Assembly: GCF_937920395.1 (NCBI RefSeq)
Contig: NZ_CALEVF010000224.1
Coordinates: forward strand, 1 to 41,272
Length of the DNA stretch: 41,272 nt
Reading direction: 5' to 3'
Origin: an uncultured Clostridium sp.
GTDB lineage: Bacteria > Bacillota > Clostridia > Clostridiales > Clostridiaceae
The position numbers were made by a program, and so were the translations under genes. Under the pieces are notes generated by a model that saw only the letters and a list, made by a program, of their open reading frames with translations, searched no databases and was not told where the DNA came from. Each line of letters opens with the position of its first letter. The first letter of the stretch is position 1. Below are positions 25,736 through 35,108 of the stretch, in pieces.

Positions 25736-27043
25736 ATGAAAAAATACATAATTATACCTTCGTGTTCAGATTTGAACAGAGGTGATCAAGCTTTAGTTTG
25801 GGAAACAAAAAGAATTGGTGAAGATTGTGGGTTTATTGGCGATTATTTTCTAACAACTGAAAGAAATGAGCCAGTTAATCAGAGTAAAGAGCATGGGATA
25901 AACATTATTTCACTTATTTTAGAACATCCATCTAGAATATCACATAATAAGAAAAATAATATCAATTATAATATGAGCTTAAAAATTAGATGGGGTATAG
26001 TAGCTTTTTTTGACCTGATTAGTAGTTTTTTTTATTTGAATTCATTTACTAGAAAAATTGCATCAATATTTTGTGATGCTGAAAAGAAAAAAGCATTGAA
26101 GATAATGGAAGAATCTGAAGCTTTCTTTGTTAAGGGTGGTGGTCTGATTCATTCATATGGTGGGCTTACTGCAACGTACTCTATATATTTTTCATTATAC
26201 CATATCATGTTGGCTTGTTCTTTGAAAAAATCTGTTTACATTATGCCAAATTCATTTGGACCATTTGAAGGACCTTTTGTTAAGTCTTTAGTTAGGTTAG
26301 TTTTGAAGAAATGCACGTTTGTTTCATCAAGGGAAACATATTCGCAAATGATGGTAGAAAATAAACTTGGGTTAAAGATTGATAATTATCCTGATCTTGC
26401 ATTTTACTTAGAAAATGCAGTTCTAAATAAAAAAGAAGTATTTGAAGAATATAACTTGCCATTCGATAAAAAATTGGTTGCAATAACAATGAGACCTCAT
26501 AGATTTCCAAAATCTAAGACTCCTAAAGAAGATTATATGGTATTTAAAGAGGAGATGGCCCTATTTATGAGATGGCTTTATAATAGTGGGTTTATGCCGG
26601 TTGTTATTGAACATACTTTAGCGGTTAATAGCCATGAAAATGATGGAGCATGTATTAAGGATGTTATTTCAATGTTGAATGAAAATGAGTATAGATTGAT
26701 TTCTAACAAAAATTATAATTGCTATCAACTTAAAAGCATATATGGTTACTGCAACTATATTATTGGAACTAGATTCCACTCTGTTATTTTTTCGTTAGCG
26801 AATTGTGTTCCTGGCATAGCTATTACTTACGCAGGAAATAAGGGACAGGGAATTATGCATGATATAGGTCTTGATAATCTATCAATATCTATTGAAAATG
26901 TTAAATGTAATATTTTGAAAGAAAAGTTTGAATATATTTTAGATAATGAAGAAGAAATCATAATAAAAATAGTTGATTATAATAAGGCCGCTTTGAAAGA
27001 AAGGGATTCTCTTATTAGAAAAATTCAGGAATGTACTAAATAA
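25736..27043 (+). CDS. Polysaccharide pyruvyltransferase family protein
   Basis: This 435-residue stand-alone member has SDLNRGDQALVWE at 11-23, FVKGGGLIHSYGG in the middle and GTRFHSVIFSLANCVPG near the C-terminus, in the order seen in CsaB/WcaK proteins. It most likely adds a pyruvate ketal from phosphoenolpyruvate to a sugar of the repeat unit, giving the polymer negative charge. Some members of the family have other or unproven roles, so the activity is inferred. The start is ATG after GAGGTGAG, ten bases from the previous stop. It differs clearly from the domain fused to the GT2 at 346, so the window has two unrelated pyruvylation candidates. Confidence 0.85.
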   Translation: MKKYIIIPSCSDLNRGDQALVWETKRIGEDCGFIGDYFLTTERNEPVNQSKEHGINIISLILEHPSRISHNKKNNINYNMSLKIRWGIVAFFDLISSFFYLNSFTRKIASIFCDAEKKKALKIMEESEAFFVKGGGLIHSYGGLTATYSIYFSLYHIMLACSLKKSVYIMPNSFGPFEGPFVKSLVRLVLKKCTFVSSRETYSQMMVENKLGLKIDNYPDLAFYLENAVLNKKEVFEEYNLPFDKKLVAITMRPHRFPKSKTPKEDYMVFKEEMALFMRWLYNSGFMPVVIEHTLAVNSHENDGACIKDVISMLNENEYRLISNKNYNCYQLKSIYGYCNYIIGTRFHSVIFSLANCVPGIAITYAGNKGQGIMHDIGLDNLSISIENVKCNILKEKFEYILDNEEEIIIKIVDYNKAALKERDSLIRKIQECTK

Positions 27044-27085
27044 TTTTTATTCAGGTACATATAAAATTAGGAAGAGAGGATATCT

Positions 27086-28402
27086 ATGCATAATGAGAAA
27101 CTGCTAGTCGTAACACGGAATGCTTGGAATGAAAGTAGTAACACTGGTAACACGACATCTAATTTTTTTAATTTTTGGAATAAGGATGACGTTGCAAATG
27201 TGTATTGCAGATTGGAAAAGATTGAGAATACTGTTTGCAAAAAATATTTTCGAATTACAGAGAATGATTTAGTGAAAAAAATATTGAAAAAAGTACCAGT
27301 AGGGAAAAAAATTATTTTTGATGATTTTGAGGAGATGAATTCTTCTAAAAATGAAACACAGGATATTATAAGTCAGAAGAAAATATATAATTTTTTCGTT
27401 AAAAATAGATGGATAATATTCTTGTGGGCAAGAGAAATCCTATGGAAACTTGGTGGATGGAAAACAAAAGAGTTAGAAAAATTTATATTAGAATTTAACC
27501 CTGATATTATATATATGCCTTTATATGATTGTATTTATATGCATGATATTTTTAGATGGATACACAGTAAAACAAATGCTAAAGTTGTGTTATTTACAGG
27601 TGATGATACTTATACTCTGAAGCAATTTTCTTTGTCACCATTCTATTGGATTAATCGCTTTATTTACAGGAGTTCTGTGAGGAAAATAATGAAAATAACA
27701 GATTTGTTTTATGTTATTTCGAATCCTCAAAAAAAAGAATATGAGAAAATATTTAAACGTGAGTGCAAATTGCTCTTTAAAGGTGGAAAATTTGAAGGAA
27801 ATATAGATGTAAAAAAAGAATATAATATTCCACTTAAATTAGTTTATGCAGGGAATATTAGCTCGGGTCGATGGAAAACCTTAGCGAATATAGGGCAAGC
27901 GATTAGTCAAATTAATGGAAAAGAAACAAAAATGGTGTTAGATTTATATACATTAACACCTAAAACAAAAAAAATGTTAAAAGCTTTAAATATAGAAAAT
28001 GCTATTAAGTTGATTCCCCCTGCATCAAATCAAGAAATAAAGGAAGCTTTAAAAAATGCGGATATTTTAGTTCACGTTGATTCATTTAATTTAAAAGATA
28101 AATTGTATTGGCGTCTTTCTTTTTCTACAAAAATAGTTGATTACTTGGCAAGTGCAAGGTGCATATTTGCAGTAGGACCTAAAGATGTAGCATCTATGGA
28201 TTATTTTATTAAAAATGATGCGGCAATTGTTTCTACAAATCAAGAAGAAATTTATAGCCAACTTGAAAAGATAGTATCATCTAAGGATATTTTAGAAGAA
28301 TATGCGATTAAAGCTTGGAAATGTGGTAAGAAAAATCATCAAATTAAAGAAATCCAGAATAGAATTAAATGCGATTTTGAAGAAATTTTACGAAAGAAAT
28401 AA
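27086..28402 (+). CDS. Divergent GT-B fold glycosyltransferase
   Basis: This 438-residue protein has no textbook signature but a GT-B-like plan. PDIIYMPLYD and VVLFTGDDTY close an N-terminal Rossmann-like half. LVYAGNISSGRWKTL opens the C-terminal half, and NADILVHVDSF with STKIVDYLASARCIFAVGP forms the nucleotide-sugar site. The opening LLVVTRNAWNESSNTGNTTSNFF, here covering about residues 6-28, is typical of a GT4 group found in clostridial polysaccharide loci. The ATG start follows AGAGAGG. The specificity is unknown. Its neighbours are a pyruvyltransferase and another GT4, which supports a role in repeat-unit assembly. Confidence 0.72.
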   Translation: MHNEKLLVVTRNAWNESSNTGNTTSNFFNFWNKDDVANVYCRLEKIENTVCKKYFRITENDLVKKILKKVPVGKKIIFDDFEEMNSSKNETQDIISQKKIYNFFVKNRWIIFLWAREILWKLGGWKTKELEKFILEFNPDIIYMPLYDCIYMHDIFRWIHSKTNAKVVLFTGDDTYTLKQFSLSPFYWINRFIYRSSVRKIMKITDLFYVISNPQKKEYEKIFKRECKLLFKGGKFEGNIDVKKEYNIPLKLVYAGNISSGRWKTLANIGQAISQINGKETKMVLDLYTLTPKTKKMLKALNIENAIKLIPPASNQEIKEALKNADILVHVDSFNLKDKLYWRLSFSTKIVDYLASARCIFAVGPKDVASMDYFIKNDAAIVSTNQEEIYSQLEKIVSSKDILEEYAIKAWKCGKKNHQIKEIQNRIKCDFEEILRKK

Positions 28403-28473
28403 TATATGAATTGAATTGTACTTTCATTTATTAGTTATTATATATAAATTTAGAAATAGAAGGATGGTAATCT

Positions 28474-29685
28474 ATGAGGGTTGTACATATTAATGAAACT
28501 TGTGGAACGGGTAGTATAGGAAGATTAGCAAAAGAATTATCACAAGAACTTGTTAAACGAGGTTATGATTCAATTATAGCATATTCAACTTTAAGTATAG
28601 GTTTTAATAAAACTTATAAGATTGGTGGAACAATTGGTAAAAAAGTACACTCTCTACTATCTAGGATTACAGGTAAACAAGGATACTATTCAAAACATTC
28701 GACTAAAAAATTTATATCATATTTAAAAGAAGTGAAACCTGATATTGTTCATATTCACAATTTACATTCAAATTATATTAATCTTAAGATATTGTTTACA
28801 TATCTAGGGAAGAATGATATAGCGACAGTGATTACTCTTCATGATTGCTGGATGTTTACTGGAAAATGCACTTATTATGTACCTGCTAACTGTAAAAAAT
28901 GGCAGCAGGAATGTGGGTCTTGCCCATTGCTATATATAGATAATATTAATAAAACATACCTTTTTGATAGAACAAGAAAAATGTTTAATGATAAAAAGAA
29001 GTTGGTATATGATTTAAAAAAACTTACGGTTGTTGGTGTTTCAAAATGGGTATCTAATGAAGCTAAAAAATCTTTTTTATCTACTAAAAACATAGTACCA
29101 ATTTATAATTGGATTGATATGAATAACTTTAAACCTAGTAATACTGATAAATTACGGTATGATTTAGGAATCGAGAACAAGTTTATTATTTTAGGAGTTA
29201 GTGTTTCATGGAGTAAACATAAAGGACTTAATGATTTTTTACATTTAGCAGCTATGTTAGATGAGAATTACTCCATTATATTGGTGGGTAAATTCATTTC
29301 AAGTATGGAATTACCTAAAAATATTATACATATAGAACATACAAATGATATTAAGGAATTGGCAAACTATTATTCAATGGCGGATGTGTTTATTAATCCT
29401 TCCCAATATGAAACTTTTGGTATGACTACGGCGGAAGCATTAAGTTGCGGAACACCAGTTATTGTTTATAATAACACAGCTTCACCAGAGTTGGTTGGAG
29501 AGAATTGTGGTTGTGTGGTTGAAGAACATCTAGGAATTGATGGAATTATTCATGCTGTGAATATTATTAAAAATAAATCAAAAGCGAATTATGCTGATTC
29601 ATGTTTAAGCTATGCAAAAATACATTTTTCAAAAGAGGTAAATTCAGAAAAATACATACAATTGTATAAATCTTTACTGATGTAA
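28474..29685 (+). CDS. GT4 glycosyltransferase (WcaC-like)
   Basis: This is a 403-residue GT-B fold enzyme. VVHINETCGTGSIGRLA is the glycine loop, DIVHIHNLHSNYIN and TLHDCWMFTGKC are typical of the WcaC/colanic acid group, and a cluster of cysteines (CTYYVPANC, then CGSCP) follows. The donor site NPSQYETFGMTTAEAL with the two family glutamates lies around residues 309-324. It is expected to add a sugar to the lipid-linked unit at the cytoplasmic membrane. The ATG start follows GAAGGATGG. It lies 30 bases before the second polymerase. Confidence 0.88.
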   Translation: MRVVHINETCGTGSIGRLAKELSQELVKRGYDSIIAYSTLSIGFNKTYKIGGTIGKKVHSLLSRITGKQGYYSKHSTKKFISYLKEVKPDIVHIHNLHSNYINLKILFTYLGKNDIATVITLHDCWMFTGKCTYYVPANCKKWQQECGSCPLLYIDNINKTYLFDRTRKMFNDKKKLVYDLKKLTVVGVSKWVSNEAKKSFLSTKNIVPIYNWIDMNNFKPSNTDKLRYDLGIENKFIILGVSVSWSKHKGLNDFLHLAAMLDENYSIILVGKFISSMELPKNIIHIEHTNDIKELANYYSMADVFINPSQYETFGMTTAEALSCGTPVIVYNNTASPELVGENCGCVVEEHLGIDGIIHAVNIIKNKSKANYADSCLSYAKIHFSKEVNSEKYIQLYKSLLM

Positions 29686-29715
29686 GGATTAAATGGATTA
29701 ATGAGGAGATATATT

Positions 29716-30927
29716 GTGAGTAAAAAAATAACTAAAATTATAGAATTTCTAGTAGTTCTATTTATGATTCTTGGATCTAAAACAGTTTATTTTGGAGTTA
29801 TAAATAGAAATAGTACAGAATATGCATTAATAATTCTTTGTATAATTCTCATTTTTTCGAGTGGCAGAAAAATTGAACGAAACACATGGATTTCATTTGT
29901 TTCCCTATTTTACGTTTTAATGATTGTAACAGCATTACACTTTTCTGATATAAATACAGATTACATTAAGCAAGTATTTGGTTTGGGTTTATTATTTTTT
30001 GAAATGGCTATAGTTGTTACTTGTATTGATAGAAAGGTATATATTAAATACTATATTAACATTATGGTTGTAATTTCAATAATAAGTATAGTATGCTTAT
30101 TGATCGCAGTTAATTATACGCAGATTGTTTATCGCATCGCTGATACAGTCCTATCTGGCAAAAATATTTTTATAATTTCACCTTATTATACATGGGGGTG
30201 GAATTCTACTGTTTTTCTGAGAAATTCAGGCCCATTTTGGGAACCTGGTGCATTTCAAGGCTTCATTTTTATTGCATTACTTATGTTGTTGTTTTACAAG
30301 AATACGATAAAAATGTATAAAATAAAATTCTTAATATTAGTTGTGACCTTTCTTACAACACAATCTACTACTGGCTATATGATTTTAGGAATTATGTGTT
30401 TGGGTTTTGGGAGTGATGTATTAAAGCTTTTATCAGGCAAGGACAAGGGAGATATACCATCAGCACCTAAAGTGTTGTGGCCAATTGTTATGATAGGTGG
30501 TATTCTTTGCATTTATTTAATTATGAGTTCAGGTGTAATTAAAAATAAATTTATGAGTGATAATGTTTCTATGGTTACAAGAAATAATGATGTAACTTCT
30601 AGTTTGAAGATTCTTTTCGAAAAACCTATATTGGGTTATGGTTATGGAACGGCTAAACTAGAGAGAGAAAATTATCTTGGTATTTTAAATAATTCAGCTG
30701 GATTATTATCTATGATGTATACATATGGGATTATCTTTGCTATTGTATATATTTATAGATATAAGCAGGGACTTGATAGCATGTTCCCTTTTGATAATAA
30801 AATAAAACGCTTATGTTTATACACTATTTTTATCGTGGTTTTTTTGTCAGAAGGTCTTTATTGGTTGCCTGCATTTGGTATATTTTTATATAAATGGCCT
30901 GATTCCAATTGTAACATTGAAATGTAG
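29716..30927 (+). CDS. wzy: Wzy-type polysaccharide polymerase (second copy)
   Basis: This is an about 403-residue membrane protein with roughly ten hydrophobic segments. It carries RNSGPFWEPGAFQGF, a motif common in Wzy/ligase-like proteins, followed by GYGYGTAKLE. It is expected to link repeat units outside the membrane. GTG at 29716 is preferred because GAGGAG at 29703-29708 lies seven bases before it; the in-frame ATG at 29701 would overlap that site. It shares no obvious sequence with the polymerase at 11081, so it probably forms a different linkage. Confidence 0.84.
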   Translation: MSKKITKIIEFLVVLFMILGSKTVYFGVINRNSTEYALIILCIILIFSSGRKIERNTWISFVSLFYVLMIVTALHFSDINTDYIKQVFGLGLLFFEMAIVVTCIDRKVYIKYYINIMVVISIISIVCLLIAVNYTQIVYRIADTVLSGKNIFIISPYYTWGWNSTVFLRNSGPFWEPGAFQGFIFIALLMLLFYKNTIKMYKIKFLILVVTFLTTQSTTGYMILGIMCLGFGSDVLKLLSGKDKGDIPSAPKVLWPIVMIGGILCIYLIMSSGVIKNKFMSDNVSMVTRNNDVTSSLKILFEKPILGYGYGTAKLERENYLGILNNSAGLLSMMYTYGIIFAIVYIYRYKQGLDSMFPFDNKIKRLCLYTIFIVVFLSEGLYWLPAFGIFLYKWPDSNCNIEM

Positions 30928-30955
30928 AACTAATGAAAGGAAAAGTGAAATTATC

Positions 30956-32098
30956 ATGAAGCAACATATCACTTATATTGGATTTTATGATCAATTAATA
31001 AATAATACTGAGGAAAGAAAATATTCTTTGGCAGCTACAAAAAAAATGGATTATGTATGTGATGCTATAAATGAATTAGGACTATCAGTTCGAATAATAT
31101 CTCCGGCTTGGTCCAAATCTAGCAAGTTGAAATATGTTAAAACGAGAAAGGTAGAAGTTACTCAAGATAAAGAGTTGATTTTATGTCCTACTTGGGGATC
31201 AAAAAACAAAATTACCAGATTTTTAAGAATTATTTATAGTTTAATATGGCTTACTAAATGGTTGTTAATTAATGTTAGGGAAAACGAAAATATTATTGTT
31301 TATCATGAACCTTGGTTAGCAATTCCTATATTGGTGTCTAGATTATTCAAAAAATATAACCTAATTCTTGAAATAGAAGATTATTATCAAGAAGTTTGGA
31401 AGACCAATTTCATTTTTAGAAAGGCAGAAAAAATAATTTTTAGTAAGTGTGATGAATGCTTGTTGGTTTCTGAAGTTTTAAAAGAACAGTTAAATAAACC
31501 AGAGGGTATAGTATCATATGGGAGCTATACTATATGCACTAATTATAAAAAAAATATTGATCGTCGTAATATTAAACTTGTGTTTACTGGGGGCATAGAA
31601 AAAATTCGTGGTGGTGCCTATTTAGCGGTAGAAACTATGAAGTATCTCCCTTATAATTATTCATTGATTATATCTGGACCAAGTGGAGTCGAGGATAAAG
31701 AGGATATTATTGCTGCTATAAGAGTAATAAATGATATTTTGGGGAGAACAGCTTGTAAGTATGTTGGATGCTTAGCAGATGATAAGTATGAAGAATTACT
31801 TTTGAATTCAGATATTGGACTAAATACTCAAAAGGATGGTGATTATGGTAGTTATATATTCCCATCAAAGATTATAACTTATTTATCCCATAATCTACGT
31901 GTTGTAAGTACTAAGGGAATCAGTATAGTTAAGTCTCAAGTAAGTGAGCTTATTAGATTTGCTGAAGGATATAATCCGGAGAGTGTAGCGAAAGCCATTA
32001 TGAGTATTGACCTAACAGATGTGTATGAAAGCATTCCTAAGTTAGAGCAATTGGATAACGAGTTTAAACAGAAATTAGGAAGAATTATAGTACAATAA
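30956..32098 (+). CDS. Probable GT-B glycosyltransferase
   Basis: This protein has about 380 residues. It has no strong GT4 signature, but the pattern fits: VYHEPWLAIPILVSRLF with LILEIEDYY in the first half, LVFTGGIEKIRGGAYLAVE opening the second, and NSDIGLNTQKDGDYGSYIFPSKII as the donor-site region. ATG at 30956 is chosen. A longer frame reaches back to 30875 but overlaps the polymerase gene, and its first 27 residues match nothing in the family; AAAGGAAAAG upstream gives a ribosome site. It sits between the second polymerase and the second flippase, separated from the latter by a 237-base AT-rich gap in which no gene is seen. Confidence 0.74.
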   Translation: MKQHITYIGFYDQLINNTEERKYSLAATKKMDYVCDAINELGLSVRIISPAWSKSSKLKYVKTRKVEVTQDKELILCPTWGSKNKITRFLRIIYSLIWLTKWLLINVRENENIIVYHEPWLAIPILVSRLFKKYNLILEIEDYYQEVWKTNFIFRKAEKIIFSKCDECLLVSEVLKEQLNKPEGIVSYGSYTICTNYKKNIDRRNIKLVFTGGIEKIRGGAYLAVETMKYLPYNYSLIISGPSGVEDKEDIIAAIRVINDILGRTACKYVGCLADDKYEELLLNSDIGLNTQKDGDYGSYIFPSKIITYLSHNLRVVSTKGISIVKSQVSELIRFAEGYNPESVAKAIMSIDLTDVYESIPKLEQLDNEFKQKLGRIIVQ

Positions 32099-32335
32099 AA
32101 ATCAATATTGAGATAATAATATATAAACTTATTAAAATACTAAATAATGTTAAAATGAATAATGAATCATTAGCTAAAGTTTTCTGTACAGTTAAATAAC
32201 TAACATAACTTTTATATTTAAAAATATTTAAGTTGATTAAGTGTTTTAAGTGAAAGCTAGGTGGTTGATTAGCAAAAGAGTAGAACAGATTTAAAGTGGT
32301 ATATTCAGAATTATAATTAAATAGGAGCGATTTCA

Positions 32336-33676
32336 ATGCAAAAAATAAGCAGGTTTAAAAAAAATAGAGATAGTAATATTAAGTCTAATATAATAATAAG
32401 CTTCATTTTTAAATTTTTAGGGTTGGGATTAAGCTTTTTTCTTGTACCACTTACAATCGGATATTTAAATAATGAACAATATGGTATATGGATGACGTTA
32501 CTTTCAATTATTTCATGGGTGTCATTTAGTGATATTGGATTAGGAAATGGATTGAGAAATAAACTAACAGAATCTTTAGCAAAAAATGAATTGGAAAATT
32601 CGCGTGAATATATATCAACAGCGTACTTTGCAATGAGTATTATTGTTTTTGTTTTACTAGTAGTGTTAGTAGGTATAGTTCCATTTCTTAATTGGCAAAA
32701 TATTTTTAATACAAGGTCTATTTCTAATGGTAGATTGATTAATTTAGTAATTGTTATACTTGTGTTTTTTCTTGGTAATTTTATTTTGTCTTTATACAAT
32801 CAACTTTATTATGCAAAACAGCAAGCATCTATGACAGGAATTGGGCAGTTAGTTATAAATATAATATCAATAGTAAATGTTTTGATTTTAAAAAAAATAT
32901 CTAATGGAAACATAATTTATTTAGGGTTTAGTTATGGAATATCTATGATAATACCAAGTATTTTCCTTACTTATTTGTTCTTTAAGACTAATAATGAACT
33001 AAAGCCAGCATTTAAATATGTAAAGCTAAATAAGTTTAAAGATATAATTGGTTTAGGAGTTAAATTTTTTATAATACAAATTGCATACGTTATATATTTT
33101 AGTACTAATAATGTAATTATAGCTCAAGTAAGTGGACCTAGTGAAGTTACAAGTTATAATGTTGTATTCAAACTTTTTAGCATAGTTACTATAGGATTTA
33201 CATTATTGGTTACGCCATTGTGGTCAGCATATACTGAAGCTTATTCAAAAGGTGATATAAAGTGGATAAGAAGTACATTAAATAAAATGATTATATTACT
33301 GATCCCGATTGCTTTAATGCTTGTCTTTATGACGATATTCTCTAACAATATATTTAAAATATGGTTGGGGAGTAGTAATGTTAAAATTGGTAATTTGTTA
33401 GTTATCACAATGGCAATAAGTACATTTATAACAGTGTGGAGTAATGTGTTTGTTTATTTACTAAATGGTATTAATGAAGTGAATTTACAAATGTATAATT
33501 CTTTAGTTATTGCTGTTATTAATATACCTTTATGTATTTATTTTTCAAAGAATCTGAATATGGGATCTGCAGGTGTTATGATAGGACAAATATGTACTAT
33601 GGTTCCATTTAGTATAATTATGACTTTGAAAACTTATTCAGTACTAAATAAAAAAGAGCAAGAACTAGGGATGTGA
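32336..33676 (+). CDS. wzx: Wzx-type oligosaccharide flippase (second copy)
   Basis: This 446-residue membrane protein has about 12 hydrophobic segments. The N-terminal region (FLVPLTIGYLNNEQYGIWMT, then SFSDIGLGNGLRN) is typical of Wzx/RfbX exporters. It should flip undecaprenyl-diphosphate-linked units to the outer membrane face. The start is ATG after AGGAG. It is different in sequence from the flippase at 2457. Its last four bases overlap the GTG start of the next gene, so translation is probably coupled. Together with the polymerase at 29716 it forms a Wzx/Wzy pair for the second block. Confidence 0.9.
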   Translation: MQKISRFKKNRDSNIKSNIIISFIFKFLGLGLSFFLVPLTIGYLNNEQYGIWMTLLSIISWVSFSDIGLGNGLRNKLTESLAKNELENSREYISTAYFAMSIIVFVLLVVLVGIVPFLNWQNIFNTRSISNGRLINLVIVILVFFLGNFILSLYNQLYYAKQQASMTGIGQLVINIISIVNVLILKKISNGNIIYLGFSYGISMIIPSIFLTYLFFKTNNELKPAFKYVKLNKFKDIIGLGVKFFIIQIAYVIYFSTNNVIIAQVSGPSEVTSYNVVFKLFSIVTIGFTLLVTPLWSAYTEAYSKGDIKWIRSTLNKMIILLIPIALMLVFMTIFSNNIFKIWLGSSNVKIGNLLVITMAISTFITVWSNVFVYLLNGINEVNLQMYNSLVIAVINIPLCIYFSKNLNMGSAGVMIGQICTMVPFSIIMTLKTYSVLNKKEQELGM

Positions 33677-34305
33677 TTATTATTATAATTTATAAATGTT
33701 TTAGAAAACTATACTTGTTAATATTAAAAAGTAAACTAAAATTAAAATTAAAATTGATCAAATCTAAGTGTTACATAAAAGATGATTTAATAATTTCTGA
33801 AGATACTCAGATTAGTAATATGACTAATTGTAAAAAAAGTATTAATATAGGGTTTAAGTGCTATGTTGTAGGTACATTGTTAGCTTATCCTATTGGAGGA
33901 AATATAACTATTGGAGATAACTGTTACATAGGAGATCATACAAGAATATTCTCAATGGAACGTATAACAATAGGAAATGATGTTTTAATAGCTCATAATG
34001 TTAATATATTAGATACAAACAGTCATTCAGTAGAATATAAATTTAGAAAACAGGAACTACAATATACGATAGAACATGGTGAGCCTAAGGATAACATATT
34101 CCAAAGAAAGACATGCCCAATAGTAATTGGTGATGGGGTTTGGATAGGATTAAACAGTATTATTTTAAAGGGAGTAAATATTGGTAAATGTTCAATAGTG
34201 GCAGCTGGTAGTGTTGTGACAAAGAATGTTCCACCATATACGGTGGTTGCGGGTAATCCAGCAAGAGTTGTAAAAACTTTGGAAAAGACAACAAGTCGTG
34301 TGTAA
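33673..34305 (+). CDS. Hexapeptide-repeat acyltransferase
   Basis: This 210-residue protein has a lysine-rich N-terminus followed by left-handed beta-helix hexapeptide repeats: ITIGDNCYIGDHT, ITIGNDVLIAHNVNI, then DTNSHS with the probable catalytic histidine, IVIGDGVWIGLNSIIL and AAGSVVTKNVPPYTVVAGNPAR. It belongs to the WbbJ/maltose O-acetyltransferase group and probably O-acetylates a sugar of the polymer from acetyl-CoA. GTG at 33673 overlaps the flippase stop. A 172-base gap without a convincing gene follows. Confidence 0.88.
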   Translation: MIIIIIYKCFRKLYLLILKSKLKLKLKLIKSKCYIKDDLIISEDTQISNMTNCKKSINIGFKCYVVGTLLAYPIGGNITIGDNCYIGDHTRIFSMERITIGNDVLIAHNVNILDTNSHSVEYKFRKQELQYTIEHGEPKDNIFQRKTCPIVIGDGVWIGLNSIILKGVNIGKCSIVAAGSVVTKNVPPYTVVAGNPARVVKTLEKTTSRV

Positions 34306-34477
34306 TTTAATTTTTAAATGCAATTTATAGAAAGTATTTTATTAATTATTTTAGTTATAATTAATATGAAATCAATAACTTCTGAAAGTATTGGTACAAA
34401 AGATTTATATGAAATAATAAAAGGTGTAAAAGAGTAATAGTATAATTAAATTTAATATAGACTGGAGAATAATAAAG

Positions 34478-35104
34478 ATGGTTTCTAAGTTTAAATATTT
34501 ATATAAGAGAAAAAAGATTAATTCTATTTTAAAAAAATATGATAAGTTTATTGTTTTGGATAGGTCTACTATTCTATTGAATTCATTTAATATAGATATA
34601 AGAAATCCAGAAGGACATAGCGATAAATGTGTACAAGTAGGAATTAATTCATTGTTGGATTGTAACTTAATCTTTGAAAAAGAAACAGGAAATATATCAA
34701 TTGGAGATAGAACTTATATAGGGGGTGGGACTATAATAATTTCAATAAATAATGTTTATATAGGTAATGATGTAACAATTGCGTGGGGGTGCACTATATA
34801 TGATCATAATTCTCACTCTATTTATTGGAGCGAAAGAAGCAATGATACATTACAGAGCCTAGAAGATTATAAACGAACGGGAAACTTTATTAAAAATAAA
34901 GATTGGGACAATGTGAAATCTGCACCTATTAAAATATGTGATAAAGCATGGATTGGATTTGATTGTGTTATATTAAAGGGTGTAACTATAGGTGAGGGCG
35001 CTGTAATTGGTGCTAGAAGTGTTGTTACCAAGGATGTGCTGCCATATACTGTGGTTGCTGGGAATCCAGCGCAAGTTGTGAAAACTTTTGATGAGGGGAG
35101 ATAA
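34478..35104 (+). CDS. Hexapeptide-repeat acyltransferase
   Basis: This is a 208-residue left-handed beta-helix acyltransferase of the same family as the gene just upstream. ISIGDRTYIGGGTII, VYIGNDVTIAWGCTI, YDHNSHS with the probable catalytic histidine, and GARSVVTKDVLPYTVVAGNPAQ are visible. A loop of about 30 residues after the histidine (around SERSNDTLQSLEDY) is typical of the subgroup that acetylates sugars in O-antigens and capsules. The ATG start follows CTGGAG. The stop lies four bases before the epimerase ATG. The acceptor sugar is unknown. Confidence 0.88.
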   Translation: MVSKFKYLYKRKKINSILKKYDKFIVLDRSTILLNSFNIDIRNPEGHSDKCVQVGINSLLDCNLIFEKETGNISIGDRTYIGGGTIIISINNVYIGNDVTIAWGCTIYDHNSHSIYWSERSNDTLQSLEDYKRTGNFIKNKDWDNVKSAPIKICDKAWIGFDCVILKGVTIGEGAVIGARSVVTKDVLPYTVVAGNPAQVVKTFDEGR

Positions 35105-35108
35105 AAGT

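Noticed and set aside
30875..30955. N-terminal extension of the GT-B gene that overlaps the second polymerase
   Set aside because: The extra 27 residues fit no glycosyltransferase start, and a ribosome site precedes the ATG at 30956.
34318..34437. A 39-codon open frame between two acyltransferase genes
   Set aside because: It has no ribosome site, no family resemblance and the base composition of the surrounding gap; it may be a remnant of a lost gene end but cannot be supported as a gene.
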